61,828 nt of DNA from an uncultured Bacteroides sp. (lineage in GTDB: Bacteria; Bacteroidota; Bacteroidia; Bacteroidales; Bacteroidaceae): the NCBI GenBank assembly GCA_949289345.1, contig CASENS010000024.1:1-61828 (forward strand), given 5' to 3'. This document shows, in pieces, positions 35,461-44,439 of the stretch. Numbering within the stretch: the stretch's first letter is position 1; each line of letters starts with the position of its first letter. Below the pieces are notes generated by a model. It worked only from the letters and a program-made list of their open reading frames with translations. It did not search any database and was not told the DNA's origin. The translations under genes were made by a program, and so were the position numbers.

Positions 35461-36831
35461 ATGGCAAAAGAGAAAACCGTATATGTATGCAGCAACTGCG
35501 GGCAGGAATCGCCTAAGTGGGTAGGTAAGTGTCCGGCATGTGGACAGTGGAACACGTATGTGGAGGAGATTGTGCGTAAGGAGCCTATGGCTAAACATTT
35601 TCAAGTAGTACAGGGGGCAGCCTCACAAATGAAGCCCATGCACTTAAGCTCTATTGAGGCCGGGGAGGAGCCGCGCATAGACCTGCATGATGCTGAGTTG
35701 AACCGTGTGCTGGGTGGCGGGCTGGTGCGAGGCTCATTGGTTCTGATAGGGGGAGAGCCGGGTATCGGAAAGTCTACTTTAGTTCTTCAGACGGTGTTGC
35801 GTATGCCCGAACGGCGTGTCCTTTATGTCTCTGGAGAGGAAAGTGCCCGTCAGTTAAAGTTGCGTGCCGACCGTCTAAGTTCACGCTTCAACGATTGTCT
35901 GATAGTGTGTGAGACGTCATTGGAACAGATTTTTACCCACATCAAGAACGTACAGCCTGATTTGGTAATCATCGATTCTATACAAACCATTTCTACCGAA
36001 GCATTGGACTCGTCACCTGGCAGCATATCCCAGGTGCGGGAGTGTGCGGCGGCAATCCTGCGTTTTGCTAAGGAGAGTCATACGGCCGTTATTCTTATCG
36101 GACATATTAATAAGGAAGGTAGTATCGCGGGCCCCAAAGTGCTGGAGCATATCGTAGACACGGTATTGCAATTTGAGGGCGACCAGCATTACATGTATCG
36201 CATCCTGCGCAGCATCAAGAATCGCTTTGGAAGCACGGCTGAACTGGGTATCTATGAGATGAGGCAGGATGGCTTGCGACAGGTAAGCAATCCCTCCGAG
36301 TTATTGTTGAACCAAGAGCATGAGGGCATGAGTGGTGTGAGTATTGCTTCGGCGGTTGAAGGGGTGCGTCCCTTCCTTATCGAGACACAGGCTTTGGTCA
36401 GTACTGCTGTTTACGGCAATCCGCAACGTTCGGCTACAGGCTTTGATATTCGCCGTATGAACATGTTGCTGGCGGTGCTTGAGAAACGCGTGGGTTTCAA
36501 GCTGGCGCAGAAGGATGTTTTTCTTAACATTGCGGGAGGTTTACGGGTAAACGACCCTGCTATAGATTTATCCGTCATCAGCGCTATTCTGAGCAGTAAT
36601 ATGGATGCGGCTATTGAACCGGAAGTATGTATGGCGGGTGAAGTCGGCCTTTCTGGTGAGATACGTCCTGTGAACCGCATCGAGCAGCGCATTGGTGAGG
36701 CGGAGAAATTAGGCTTTCGTCGTTTCATTCTATCTCGACAGAATCTGCAAGGGCTGAATACAGTAAAGATACAGATGGAATTAGTGCCTGTCCGTAAGGT
36801 GGAAGAAGCTTTCCGGACATTGTTCGGATAA
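35461..36831 (+). CDS. radA: DNA repair protein RadA
   Basis: A 456-residue RecA-like helicase that helps process recombination intermediates. The N-terminal zinc finger CSNCGQESPKWVGKCPACGQW (residues 10-30), Walker A GGEPGIGKST near residue 98, the RadA-specific KNRFGST motif near 253, and a C-terminal Lon-protease-like domain (DVFLNIAGGLRVNDPAIDLS) are all present. Length is normal. It stands alone behind its own promoter and ends in a terminator. Confidence 0.97.
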   Translation: MAKEKTVYVCSNCGQESPKWVGKCPACGQWNTYVEEIVRKEPMAKHFQVVQGAASQMKPMHLSSIEAGEEPRIDLHDAELNRVLGGGLVRGSLVLIGGEPGIGKSTLVLQTVLRMPERRVLYVSGEESARQLKLRADRLSSRFNDCLIVCETSLEQIFTHIKNVQPDLVIIDSIQTISTEALDSSPGSISQVRECAAAILRFAKESHTAVILIGHINKEGSIAGPKVLEHIVDTVLQFEGDQHYMYRILRSIKNRFGSTAELGIYEMRQDGLRQVSNPSELLLNQEHEGMSGVSIASAVEGVRPFLIETQALVSTAVYGNPQRSATGFDIRRMNMLLAVLEKRVGFKLAQKDVFLNIAGGLRVNDPAIDLSVISAILSSNMDAAIEPEVCMAGEVGLSGEIRPVNRIEQRIGEAEKLGFRRFILSRQNLQGLNTVKIQMELVPVRKVEEAFRTLFG

Positions 36832-36882
36832 TTTGCATGCCGTTGCGGGCGAACACATTGCCCGGTGCACGGACAGATAGCA

Positions 36883-36940
36883 GACAGCGCCATAGCTCTT
36901 TTCGCACTTTACAAAGTCATGTCCATGGGGCTGTCTTTTT
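36883..36940 (+). terminator. Probable terminator of radA
   Basis: GACAGCGCCAT (36883-36893) pairs with ATGGGGCTGTC (36925-36935) with one mismatch, followed by TTTTT. The loop is about 31 bases. Confidence 0.55.
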
Positions 36941-36952
36941 AGATAAAATTCT

Positions 36953-36960
36953 TATCTTTG
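36953..36960 (+). promoter_or_regulatory. -7 box of sufS
   Basis: TATCTTTG is 23 bases before the ATG at 36984. Confidence 0.5.
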
Positions 36961-36983
36961 TCCCCCGGTATGAATAATATGCA

Positions 36984-38213
36984 ATGAGTATGTACGACAT
37001 CCAACAAATACGCACCGATTTCCCCATTTTAAACCGCACCGTTTACGGTAAACCCTTGGTCTATTTGGACAATGGCGCGACGACCCAGAAGCCTCGGCAA
37101 GTGGTAGAAACCATTATGGGCGAGTATTACAACACCAATGCCAATGTACACCGAGGCGTGCATTTCCTATCCCAGCAGGCCACGGAACTGCACGAATCCA
37201 GCCGCGAGACCGTGCGCCGCTTTATTAACGCCCGCTCAACAAATGAGATCGTATTCACCCGCGGCACTACAGAGAGCATCAACCTGTTGGCCGCCACTTT
37301 CTGCCAGTCGCAGATGCAGGCGGGTGACGAGGTCATCATCTCCACAATGGAACATCACAGCAATATTGTTCCCTGGCAACTCCAAGCCATGCAGCGGGGT
37401 ATCGTCCTGCGTGTCATCCCCATGGATGATGAGGGTAACCTTTTGCAAGATGAATACGAACACCTTTTTTCCCCGAAGACGAAACTGGTCAGTATTGCCC
37501 ATGTCAGCAACGTGCTGGGCACGGTCAATCCAGTTCGGGAGATGATTGCTGCCGCCCATGCCCACGGTGTCCCCGTGCTGGTGGACGGTGCGCAGAGTAT
37601 CCCTCACATGCCTGTTGACGTGCAGGCGTTGGATGCCGATTTCTATGTGTTTTCCGGTCACAAGGTCTATGGTCCTACCGGTGTTGGCGTGCTTTACGGC
37701 AAGGAGGATTTGCTGGACAAACTTCCTCCTTATCAAGGCGGAGGCGAGATGATACAGCATGTATCGTTCGAACGGACCACCTTCAACGAACTGCCCTTCA
37801 AGTTCGAGGCTGGCACGCCGGATTACATCGGCACTACGGGGCTGGCCAAAGCTCTGGACTATGTGTCCGCTCTTGGTATGGACGTCATTGCCGCTTACGA
37901 GCACGAACTGACCCAATACGCCTTGCGACGCCTCGAGGAAATACCGGACATGCGCATTTTCGGTCAAGCACCGGAGCGGGGAGGGGTTATCTCTTTCCTC
38001 GTAGGCCGCATCCACCACTTTGACATGGGTACATTATTGGATCGCCTTGGCATCGCCGTGCGCACTGGTCATCATTGCGCCCAGCCGTTGATGGCGCGCC
38101 TGGGTATCGAGGGAACGGTGCGCGCCTCCTTCGGCCTGTATAACACGAAAGAGGAGGTGGACGCACTTGTAGCAGGGATTGACCGGGTGAGGAGGATGTT
38201 TTTAAATAGTTAG
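36984..38213 (+). CDS. sufS: SufS-type cysteine desulfurase
   Basis: This 409-residue PLP enzyme takes sulfur from cysteine for Fe-S cluster assembly. Seen are YLDNGATTQKP near the N-terminus, NVHRGVHFLSQQAT, the PLP lysine at about 227 in FSGHKVYGPTG, and the catalytic Cys365 in RTGHHCAQPLM, a motif typical of the SufS group. The sufBCD genes are not next to it here; they may lie elsewhere. A hairpin terminator follows. Confidence 0.93.
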   Translation: MSMYDIQQIRTDFPILNRTVYGKPLVYLDNGATTQKPRQVVETIMGEYYNTNANVHRGVHFLSQQATELHESSRETVRRFINARSTNEIVFTRGTTESINLLAATFCQSQMQAGDEVIISTMEHHSNIVPWQLQAMQRGIVLRVIPMDDEGNLLQDEYEHLFSPKTKLVSIAHVSNVLGTVNPVREMIAAAHAHGVPVLVDGAQSIPHMPVDVQALDADFYVFSGHKVYGPTGVGVLYGKEDLLDKLPPYQGGGEMIQHVSFERTTFNELPFKFEAGTPDYIGTTGLAKALDYVSALGMDVIAAYEHELTQYALRRLEEIPDMRIFGQAPERGGVISFLVGRIHHFDMGTLLDRLGIAVRTGHHCAQPLMARLGIEGTVRASFGLYNTKEEVDALVAGIDRVRRMFLNS

Positions 38214-38224
38214 TAGAAAAGAGG

Positions 38225-38262
38225 CAGGCTCAGATAGTCGCTATTTCAGCCTGTTTTGTTTT
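38225..38262. terminator. Terminator between sufS and folK
   Basis: CAGGCT (38225-38230) pairs with AGCCTG (38248-38253), with an inner ATAG-TCG-CTAT stem, then TTTTGTTTT on the plus strand. folK converges from the other side. Confidence 0.65.
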
Positions 38263-38346
38263 ACGGGTACATCTGCAAGAGCTTTACTACCTCATATTCA
38301 GCTTATCCGTAGTGAGTCTGTCTGAACATGTCTGTCGCTTTGGTTT

Positions 38347-38886
38347 CTACTTTGTGTTTCCCGAAGGGAAGGCTTGTTTTAAGCCATCTGCCGTAATTTG
38401 TACGCCAGTGTGTATATTAGAAGATTTAATAGTATCCAGCAGTTCTTTTATGCTTTTGCCTAGTGAAGGGTGTATCATATCCGGTGCGATTTCCGCTAAA
38501 GGTTGAAGGACAAAACTGCGCATGTGCATCAGTGGATGAGGAATTTGTAAAGTAGAAGTATTGATAATTACATTATCGCATAATAGAATGTCAATGTCGA
38601 TAAGGCGGTCGCTGTATGAACCATTTGTGGATTTATGTGTACGCCCTAAATCACGCTCGATGGCTTGTGTCAGTGGCAGAACTTGGAACGGAGACAGGGG
38701 GGAACGGACACATAGGGCTGCGTTAAGAAAGGTGTGTTCGGAGGTAAAACCCCAAGGAACGGTTTCATAAAAAGCGGATAGGGAGACAATGCGCCCTATC
38801 CGTTCTTCAATCAGTTTTACGGCATTATGCAGGTTTTGCTGCTTATCACCGAGGTTGGTACCTATACTAAAATAATAATTGATCAT
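38347..38886 (-). CDS. folK: 2-amino-4-hydroxy-6-hydroxymethyldihydropteridine diphosphokinase
   Basis: A 179-residue pyrophosphokinase that activates the pterin for dihydropteroate synthesis in the folate pathway. Characteristic segments are [58 protein letters not shown], and [21 protein letters not shown]. It is about 20-25 residues longer at the C-terminus than minimal FolK. Its start overlaps the queA stop by four bases (ATGA). It is the last gene of this cluster. Confidence 0.95.
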   Translation of the reverse strand: MINYYFSIGTNLGDKQQNLHNAVKLIEERIGRIVSLSAFYETVPWGFTSEHTFLNAALCVRSPLSPFQVLPLTQAIERDLGRTHKSTNGSYSDRLIDIDILLCDNVIINTSTLQIPHPLMHMRSFVLQPLAEIAPDMIHPSLGKSIKELLDTIKSSNIHTGVQITADGLKQAFPSGNTK

Positions 38887-39941
38887 TTGTCGGTTATCAA
38901 CATGGCATCGCCGTAGGTGCCAAAGCGGTAATCTTCCTTCAAAGCGATGTCATAAGCATTCATTACTTGGTCATAGCCTCCAAATGCTGCTACAATCATC
39001 AGTAGTGTGGAGAGTGGCATGTGGAAGTTGGATACCATGGCGTTGGCTACGGTGAAATCGTATGGCGGGAAAATGAACTTATTGGTCCATCCGTCATAGG
39101 TTTTCAAGTGCCCATCGGTGCTTACAGTACTTTCGATGGCACGCATGGTGGTAGTTCCTACAGCGCATACTTGCTTATTGAGATCCTTGGCGCGGTTCAC
39201 AATGCTGACGGCTTCTTCGTTTACAATCATCTGTTCTGAGTCTGTCTTGTGTTTGGTAAGGTCTTCTACATCAATTTCGCGGAAGTTACCCAGCCCTGCA
39301 TGAAGGGTGATGAAGGCAAATTCAATGCCTTTGATTTCCATGCGTTTCATAAGTTCGCGGCTGAAATGGAGGTTGGCCGTAGGAGCCGTAACAGCTCCTT
39401 CATGGCGTGCGAAGATAGACTGGAAGCGTTCGGCATCGTCCGGTTCTACGGGACGGTTGATAATGCTATGTGGCAGAGGGGTCTCACCCAATGCATAAAG
39501 AGCTTTTTTAAACTCATCATGTGGCCCATCGTAAAGGAAACGCAGGGTACGGCCGCGCGAGGTGGTGTTGTCTATCACTTCGGCCACCATCGAATCGTCT
39601 TCGCCAAAATACAGTTTGTTTCCAATACGGATTTTACGTGCGGGATCTACCAATACGTCCCACAAGCGCAATTCCTCGTTCAACTCACGCAATAGGAACA
39701 CTTCGATGCGCGCACCGGTCTTTTCCTTATTGCCGTACAAGCGAGCGGGAAAGACCTTGGTATCATTGAAGACAAACACGTCCTTGTCATCAAAGTACTC
39801 CAAAATGTCCTTGAATACACGGTGCTCTATCTCGCCACTCTTGCGGTGCAGCACCATCAGGCGGCATTCATCCCTGAACTTGGAGGGATGCATGGCAATC
39901 TTCTCTTCAGGAAGTTTGAATTTGAATTGCGAAAGTTTCAT
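38883..39941 (-). CDS. queA: S-adenosylmethionine:tRNA ribosyltransferase-isomerase
   Basis: This 352-residue enzyme adds the cyclopentene-epoxide part from SAM to preQ1 at tRNA position 34, giving epoxyqueuosine. Family marks are [56 protein letters not shown]-like [25 protein letters not shown], and the C-terminal [18 protein letters not shown]. No other queuosine gene is adjacent. Overlap with folK implies coupling. Confidence 0.97.
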   Translation of the reverse strand: MKLSQFKFKLPEEKIAMHPSKFRDECRLMVLHRKSGEIEHRVFKDILEYFDDKDVFVFNDTKVFPARLYGNKEKTGARIEVFLLRELNEELRLWDVLVDPARKIRIGNKLYFGEDDSMVAEVIDNTTSRGRTLRFLYDGPHDEFKKALYALGETPLPHSIINRPVEPDDAERFQSIFARHEGAVTAPTANLHFSRELMKRMEIKGIEFAFITLHAGLGNFREIDVEDLTKHKTDSEQMIVNEEAVSIVNRAKDLNKQVCAVGTTTMRAIESTVSTDGHLKTYDGWTNKFIFPPYDFTVANAMVSNFHMPLSTLLMIVAAFGGYDQVMNAYDIALKEDYRFGTYGDAMLITDK

Positions 39942-39968
39942 GTCTCAGTTTATTTTAAGTTCTGTAAT

Positions 39969-40682
39969 TCATTCATTTTCCTCATCATCAGTCTCTAGCG
40001 TTTGCGCATCTATCCAGTCGCGGAAGTCCAAGGGGTTGATGCAGTCTTCTATCCGTACATCCCCTACACGGGTGCGAGTCAGTGCTGTCAGGTGGGCACC
40101 ACTATGTAGAGCTTCGCCAATATCCCGTGCCAAGGCCCGTATGTAAGTGCCCTTGCTGCACACTACCCGTATCTTGATGTCCGGAAGGTTACATTCTAAT
40201 AATTCTATTTCATCAATGACCAGCAACTTAGGTCTTAGCTCTACTTCCTCGCCCTTACGTGCCAGGTCATAGGCTCGCTTGCCGTTCACCATGCAGGCCG
40301 AAAAGGCGGGAGGTGTCTGCCAAATTTCGCCTACGAAAGTTTTCAATGTATTCTCTACCAACTCGCGGTTGATGTGCTCTGTAGGATAGATGGCGTCAAT
40401 TTCATGCTCCAAGTCGTAGGAAGGTGTTGTAGCGCCCAAACGAATGCAGGCCACGTATTCTTTGGTGTGGTATTGTAATTCTTCAATGCGCTTGGTTGCC
40501 TTGCCTGTGCAGACTACCATGACACCCGTGGCCAAGGGGTCAAGCGTACCGGCATGCCCCACTTTGAGTTTCTTCACTCCCATGCGGCGGCAGATGTGAT
40601 AACGCACATGGCCTACGACCTTGAACGAAGTCCAGCCTAACGGCTTATTTAGGTATAATGTTTCTCCTTTTTTAAAATTCAT
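39969..40682 (-). CDS. truB: tRNA pseudouridine(55) synthase
   Basis: A 237-residue pseudouridine synthase that modifies U55 in the T loop of tRNAs. The N-terminus GETLYLNKPLGWTSFKVV is typical and the catalytic Asp is in VGHAGTLDPLATGVMVV (about residue 47). Later family segments are TFVGEIWQTPPAFSACMVNGKRAYDLARKG and CSKGTYIRALARDIGEAL. The acidic tail (TDDEENE) is short, and no PUA domain is present, as in short TruB forms. It starts one base after the uppP stop. Confidence 0.95.
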   Translation of the reverse strand: MNFKKGETLYLNKPLGWTSFKVVGHVRYHICRRMGVKKLKVGHAGTLDPLATGVMVVCTGKATKRIEELQYHTKEYVACIRLGATTPSYDLEHEIDAIYPTEHINRELVENTLKTFVGEIWQTPPAFSACMVNGKRAYDLARKGEEVELRPKLLVIDEIELLECNLPDIKIRVVCSKGTYIRALARDIGEALHSGAHLTALTRTRVGDVRIEDCINPLDFRDWIDAQTLETDDEENE

Positions 40683-40683
40683 A

Positions 40684-41538
40684 TTAAGCCATTTGCAAGT
40701 TATGTCCTGTCAACAGCAGGACAATAATGATACCACCCACGATGATGCGATACCAGCCAAACGCCTTGAAACCATAGCGGGTCACAAAACTGATAAAGAA
40801 TTTGATGGCCAGCAATGCCACGACGAAGGCTACTACGTTGCCTACAATCAGCGCCGGCAGGTTGTTTACGATAATGTCCAGGCCTCCATCCATAAAAAGC
40901 TTTGCCATTTTGTATCCCATGGCCGCAAACATGGTTGGTACGGCTAGGAAGAACGAAAACTCCGCCGCGTCCTTGCGGGTCAGTTTCTGCGCCATACCTC
41001 CTACAATGGTGGCCATAGAGCGTGATACGCCCGGTATCATTGAGATGCATTGGAATAGCCCGATGAGAAAAGCCCGTTTTTCGGTCAAGGGCGTATCTTC
41101 GCTGCCTTTGTTGAACAGTTTGTCGCAAAACAGCATGAACACGCCGCCTACGACCAACATGATGGCCACAACCGTTACGCTCTCCAGCATGGCATCTATC
41201 ATGTCGCTGAACAAGAAGCCCAGCACCGCCGCTGGAATGAAAGCCACGAACAGTTTCCAGTAGAAATCATACCGGTGCAAGAAACGTTTTAGCGATGAAG
41301 CGCCTTCCGGGGCAGGTGTATGGTTGAGCCGGAAGAAACGTTTCCAATACAGGCATACTACAGACAGAATGGCGCCAAACTGAATGATGAACGTAAATGC
41401 CTTCACAAACTCCGTGCTTTCAACGCCCAAAACATTTTGGGTAATAATCATGTGTCCCGTAGACGATACGGGCAGAAATTCGGTCAAACCTTCTACGATG
41501 GCAATGATAATCGCCTCAAAAGTTGTCATATCTCCCAT
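40684..41538 (-). CDS. uppP: Undecaprenyl-diphosphate phosphatase
   Basis: A 284-residue integral membrane phosphatase (BacA family). It recycles undecaprenyl pyrophosphate to the monophosphate lipid carrier for peptidoglycan and other glycans. The active-site segments are visible: [18 protein letters not shown] near the N-terminus, and [23 protein letters not shown] in the middle. Several hydrophobic helices follow. The ATG nine bases downstream (MTTFEA) is the more usual family start. Confidence 0.95.
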   Translation of the reverse strand: MGDMTTFEAIIIAIVEGLTEFLPVSSTGHMIITQNVLGVESTEFVKAFTFIIQFGAILSVVCLYWKRFFRLNHTPAPEGASSLKRFLHRYDFYWKLFVAFIPAAVLGFLFSDMIDAMLESVTVVAIMLVVGGVFMLFCDKLFNKGSEDTPLTEKRAFLIGLFQCISMIPGVSRSMATIVGGMAQKLTRKDAAEFSFFLAVPTMFAAMGYKMAKLFMDGGLDIIVNNLPALIVGNVVAFVVALLAIKFFISFVTRYGFKAFGWYRIIVGGIIIVLLLTGHNLQMA

Positions 41539-41558
41539 AAAAAAACACCTTCTTCTTT

Positions 41559-41819
41559 TTATTGCTCATTTTCTTTATCTGTATGCACGTCATTCGGTTT
41601 ACGCAATACGGCGTAAATCATGAACAAGAAACCTAACAGGCAAACTACGGGAGCAACCTTGATGCGCCGTGCGCTGAAGATGTCTGGTTCAAAATGAGTC
41701 ATTGTTGACGATGGTCCTGACATCAACAGGAAGCCCACAATCACTACCAGCATTCCGATGCCCAGTAGCAGGAAGTTTGTCTTGTCGAAAGCGAATTTTT
41801 TTCTATCCACGGTCTTCAA
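41559..41819 (-). CDS. DUF3098 small membrane protein
   Basis: An 86-residue protein with two hydrophobic segments: [18 protein letters not shown] (about 17-34) and [18 protein letters not shown] (about 52-69). The pattern and its position between ftsX and uppP match the DUF3098 family of Bacteroidetes. The function is not known. A link to cell division or to the lipid carrier is suggested only by neighbours. Confidence 0.85.
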   Translation of the reverse strand: MKTVDRKKFAFDKTNFLLLGIGMLVVIVGFLLMSGPSSTMTHFEPDIFSARRIKVAPVVCLLGFLFMIYAVLRKPNDVHTDKENEQ

Positions 41820-41853
41820 ATATTAAGTTTTTACTATTATAATATTTTCACTG

Positions 41854-42732
41854 TTATATGTAATAAAGTGTGCCGGCCTTCATCCGCAAATATTTGTTGA
41901 TGGAAAACAAGGCGCATAAGCACGTAATGACTATCCCAAACAGCAGCACCGCTGCCGATACCTGTACCATGACCATCGGCGTAATGACCTCCAGCAAGTC
42001 TGGTTCCTTGCCTACCAGCCAGTTTGCCGTAGACCATAATACGCCATCGGCAATGGCGGCCGCCAGCAAGCCTATCCAGAAGTTGCGTTTGAGGAAAGGG
42101 CGCCGGATGAACCCCCAACTTGCTCCTACCAGCTTCATGGTGTGGATGAGGAAGCGTTGGGAGTAGATGGTCAGCCGTATAGTGTTGTTGATAAGCACGA
42201 ACGAAACAAATGTCAGGATTACGGCCAGTCCAAGCAACAATAAGCTGATGCGTCGAATGTTGTCGTTCACTGCATCTATCAATTCCTTCTGATAGACCAC
42301 ATCCTGCACGTCCGCTTCTTTTTTTATCAATTTCTCTATCCGAGCGATGCTGTCCGCGTTGGTATATTCCGATTTCAGCTTCACTTCGATGGAGGCGCTG
42401 AAAGGATTATAACCTAAAAATTCTTTAGGGTCAGTGCCCATGGCCTCGGTCTGTTCCTTCAACGCCTGTTCCTTCGATATGTATTGGGTGCTTCTTATAA
42501 AAGGCTGGTTGCCAAGTGCTTTCTGCATGCGGAGAATGTCACGCTCCTGCATGTCATCGCTTAGGATGATGGAGAAGTTGATATGCTCGCGTACGTAGAC
42601 CGAAAGATTGCCCGCTGTCAGGACAAAGAACATGACAAGCCCTAACAGCAACAACACTAAGGTAGTGCTGATGCCGGAAGTGACCGACTGCAGGTCGAAA
42701 AGCGGAGCGCTATGTTTCTTCTTCGGTTTCAT
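41854..42732 (-). CDS. ftsX: FtsX-like cell-division permease
   Basis: A 292-residue membrane protein. FtsX with FtsE couples ATP use to activation of murein hydrolases at the septum. There is an N-terminal helix (STTLVLLLLGLVMFFVLTAG, about 21-40), then a large extracytoplasmic loop (about 45-165) containing FIRSTQYISKEQALKEQ, and three C-terminal helices. ftsE is not adjacent, as is common in this phylum. The EnvC-like factor at 19168 is a possible partner, by analogy with E. coli FtsEX-EnvC. The start overlaps the methyltransferase stop (ATGA). Confidence 0.9.
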   Translation of the reverse strand: MKPKKKHSAPLFDLQSVTSGISTTLVLLLLGLVMFFVLTAGNLSVYVREHINFSIILSDDMQERDILRMQKALGNQPFIRSTQYISKEQALKEQTEAMGTDPKEFLGYNPFSASIEVKLKSEYTNADSIARIEKLIKKEADVQDVVYQKELIDAVNDNIRRISLLLLGLAVILTFVSFVLINNTIRLTIYSQRFLIHTMKLVGASWGFIRRPFLKRNFWIGLLAAAIADGVLWSTANWLVGKEPDLLEVITPMVMVQVSAAVLLFGIVITCLCALFSINKYLRMKAGTLYYI

Positions 42733-43631
42733 GCCTGTTTCTTTCTGAATACATAAATCATGGAGCTGCTACGCTCTTTCTTTACCAATGAACTGAACCA
42801 GGCCAGTGTCCCGACGAGCAACCCGCGGAAAAAGGAGGCTGGCCGGTGCATATAACGCTCGGTAAGCATTGATACGTAGAAGGCATCGAAAGGCATCGGA
42901 TAACGGGCGGACAGGATGAACCCATGCTTGGCGCCAAAACGTTGCATCGTATCCGGCGTAAAATGCCAGAGGTGGCGGGGTACATCGTAAGCGGCCCAAT
43001 AAGCTCCGTATTTCCGCGCATCGTAAGAGGAAGGATTGGGTACGGCTATCACCAGCACTCCCTTGTCGGTGAGCAAGGAACGGAGCCTTTCCCATGTTTC
43101 GTTCAAGTGCTCCAGATGCTCCATGACATGCCACAGGGTAATGACGTCAAAACTTTCCGGCGCATAATCCGCCAGGGCGGTTTCGTGTTTTACCTCCATG
43201 CCAAAGTGGGTGCGTGCAAAGTCTCGCGCAGTAGCGTTCTTCTCCAAAGCTTGTACTTGCCATCCCAAAGTTTTCATCGTGGCAGGGAAATAGCCTGTGC
43301 CTGTGCCGATGTCCAGCAGGCGTCCTTCCTTGCGGTGGGCTTCGTTCATGACCAGTCTGGCTTTCCGCCGCAACATATAGCGCCGCACGTAATGATACGC
43401 GCGGTTCACAAGGCCTTTCTTCGTGTCGGAGTGGGAAATGTAGTCGGGAGTTTCGTAATAACGTCCTATCTCCGCTTCCGCGGGAAAGTCCTGCGTGAAT
43501 AGAAAACCACACTCGGCGCAACGGCACAAGTGGAACATTTCGCCCGTGGCGTAATGGTCGACACAAGTCAGTGCGCGCTCCAATTGCGTCCCGCCACACA
43601 ACGGGCAAGTCTTTATTGTTATTCTATTCAT
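42729..43631 (-). CDS. Class I SAM-dependent methyltransferase with zinc ribbon
   Basis: A 300-residue protein. The N-terminal zinc ribbon uses Cys9 and Cys12 (CPLCGG) with Cys38 and Cys41 (CAECGF). The SAM-binding motif LLDIGTGTGYFP is at about 106-117, followed by FDVITLWHVMEHLEHLNE and GVLVIAVPNPSSYDARKYG. This layout is found in methyltransferases acting on sugars, lipids or small molecules. The substrate cannot be told. It heads the ftsX-uppP-truB-queA-folK run. Confidence 0.88.
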   Translation of the reverse strand: MNRITIKTCPLCGGTQLERALTCVDHYATGEMFHLCRCAECGFLFTQDFPAEAEIGRYYETPDYISHSDTKKGLVNRAYHYVRRYMLRRKARLVMNEAHRKEGRLLDIGTGTGYFPATMKTLGWQVQALEKNATARDFARTHFGMEVKHETALADYAPESFDVITLWHVMEHLEHLNETWERLRSLLTDKGVLVIAVPNPSSYDARKYGAYWAAYDVPRHLWHFTPDTMQRFGAKHGFILSARYPMPFDAFYVSMLTERYMHRPASFFRGLLVGTLAWFSSLVKKERSSSMIYVFRKKQA

Positions 43632-43871
43632 GGGGATTTCCGACGCTACCGGTGCGGATATGCGCGGAAACCGTCAGCGCACACCACACCCTAATTTGTT
43701 GCAAAATAACAAATAAAATGTGATTTGCGCTCCGTTTGTTAAGGAGATTTAAGACATAATGCATAATGGCTGGCGTATGAACAGCCTGGATTTCTCTTTT
43801 AAAGGCGTTTTTTACGGTAGAGTCCTTTATCAAGCCTTCTGTGGAGTGGCTGGGGATATGGACGGATGATT
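43632..43871. other. Intergenic region, no gene recognised
   Basis: This 240-base gap lies between two minus-strand genes. It is AT-rich around 43690-43725 (GTTGCAAAATAACAAATAAA), which may include the methyltransferase promoter, though no exact TAnnTTTG box is seen. Short frames here show no signal or domain. Confidence 0.3.
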
Positions 43872-44231
43872 TTAGCCCAACATGCTGTACAAGTGTTCGC
43901 ACAATAATTGCTTAGACTCCAGTCTCATTTTATCGCATATGGATTGGCACACGGTACTCAGTCTCTCCTCCGAAAGGTTTGTCCAGTTCACGATGTCTTC
44001 CGGTGTCTCCTGCAATGCCGTGAGCATGCAAACCAGTTCCTCGGCTCTCGTGAGGTCTGGCGTTGCTTTTCGCAATTTATCTTGAAATCCCGGATAATAG
44101 AAAGTGAACACTTGGCGGAATACCGTTTCGCGGTCGCCCGATAATATTGCGGGAGATTGACACGTCATCTCTTCCGAAATCATCTCACGCAATGCGTTGC
44201 ATACTTCTTTCGCGTTAATTAATGTGGTCAT
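43872..44231 (-). CDS. Small protein resembling the output domain of the adjacent TPR regulator
   Basis: This 119-residue protein is not a known enzyme. Its second half aligns by eye with the C-terminus of the TPR regulator encoded at 44440-46359. Shared positions include FR--F--YP----LR---P-LTR-EEL--ML and the later R/KM-L pattern (PDLTRAEELVCMLTAL versus PRLTRNEELLAMLVVI). That region in the large protein is a putative LuxR-like helix-turn-helix. The small protein may be a stand-alone DNA-binding or dimerising version, perhaps controlling the pair. It is divergent from the large gene, with a promoter box at 44276-44269. Confidence 0.6.
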   Translation of the reverse strand: MTTLINAKEVCNALREMISEEMTCQSPAILSGDRETVFRQVFTFYYPGFQDKLRKATPDLTRAEELVCMLTALQETPEDIVNWTNLSEERLSTVCQSICDKMRLESKQLLCEHLYSMLG

Positions 44232-44268
44232 AGTTCCTTCTTGTCATTTCGGCCTTTTTTCTTCGTTT

Positions 44269-44276
44269 CAAAAATA
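44269..44276 (-). promoter_or_regulatory. -7 box of the 119-residue gene
   Basis: Minus-strand TATTTTTG, 38 bases before the ATG at 44231. Confidence 0.4.
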
Positions 44277-44382
44277 CTATGAGAAAGGCTCTTGGAGAAA
44301 AAATGACGATATACAATCTGATATACATTTATTTAATAGGCTCATAATCAATAATGACTGATTGATTTTTTTTGAGGGATGG

Positions 44383-44414
44383 TTTGACTTTTTGCTGAAG
44401 AACGTGTATCTTTG
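44383..44414 (+). promoter_or_regulatory. Promoter of the TPR regulator
   Basis: TTTG (44383-44386), 20-base spacer, TATCTTTG (44407-44414). It lies downstream of the more upstream in-frame ATG at 44362, so it fixes the start at 44440. Confidence 0.65.
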
Positions 44415-44439
44415 CCTCGTAAAAAACATCGTTAAGCCA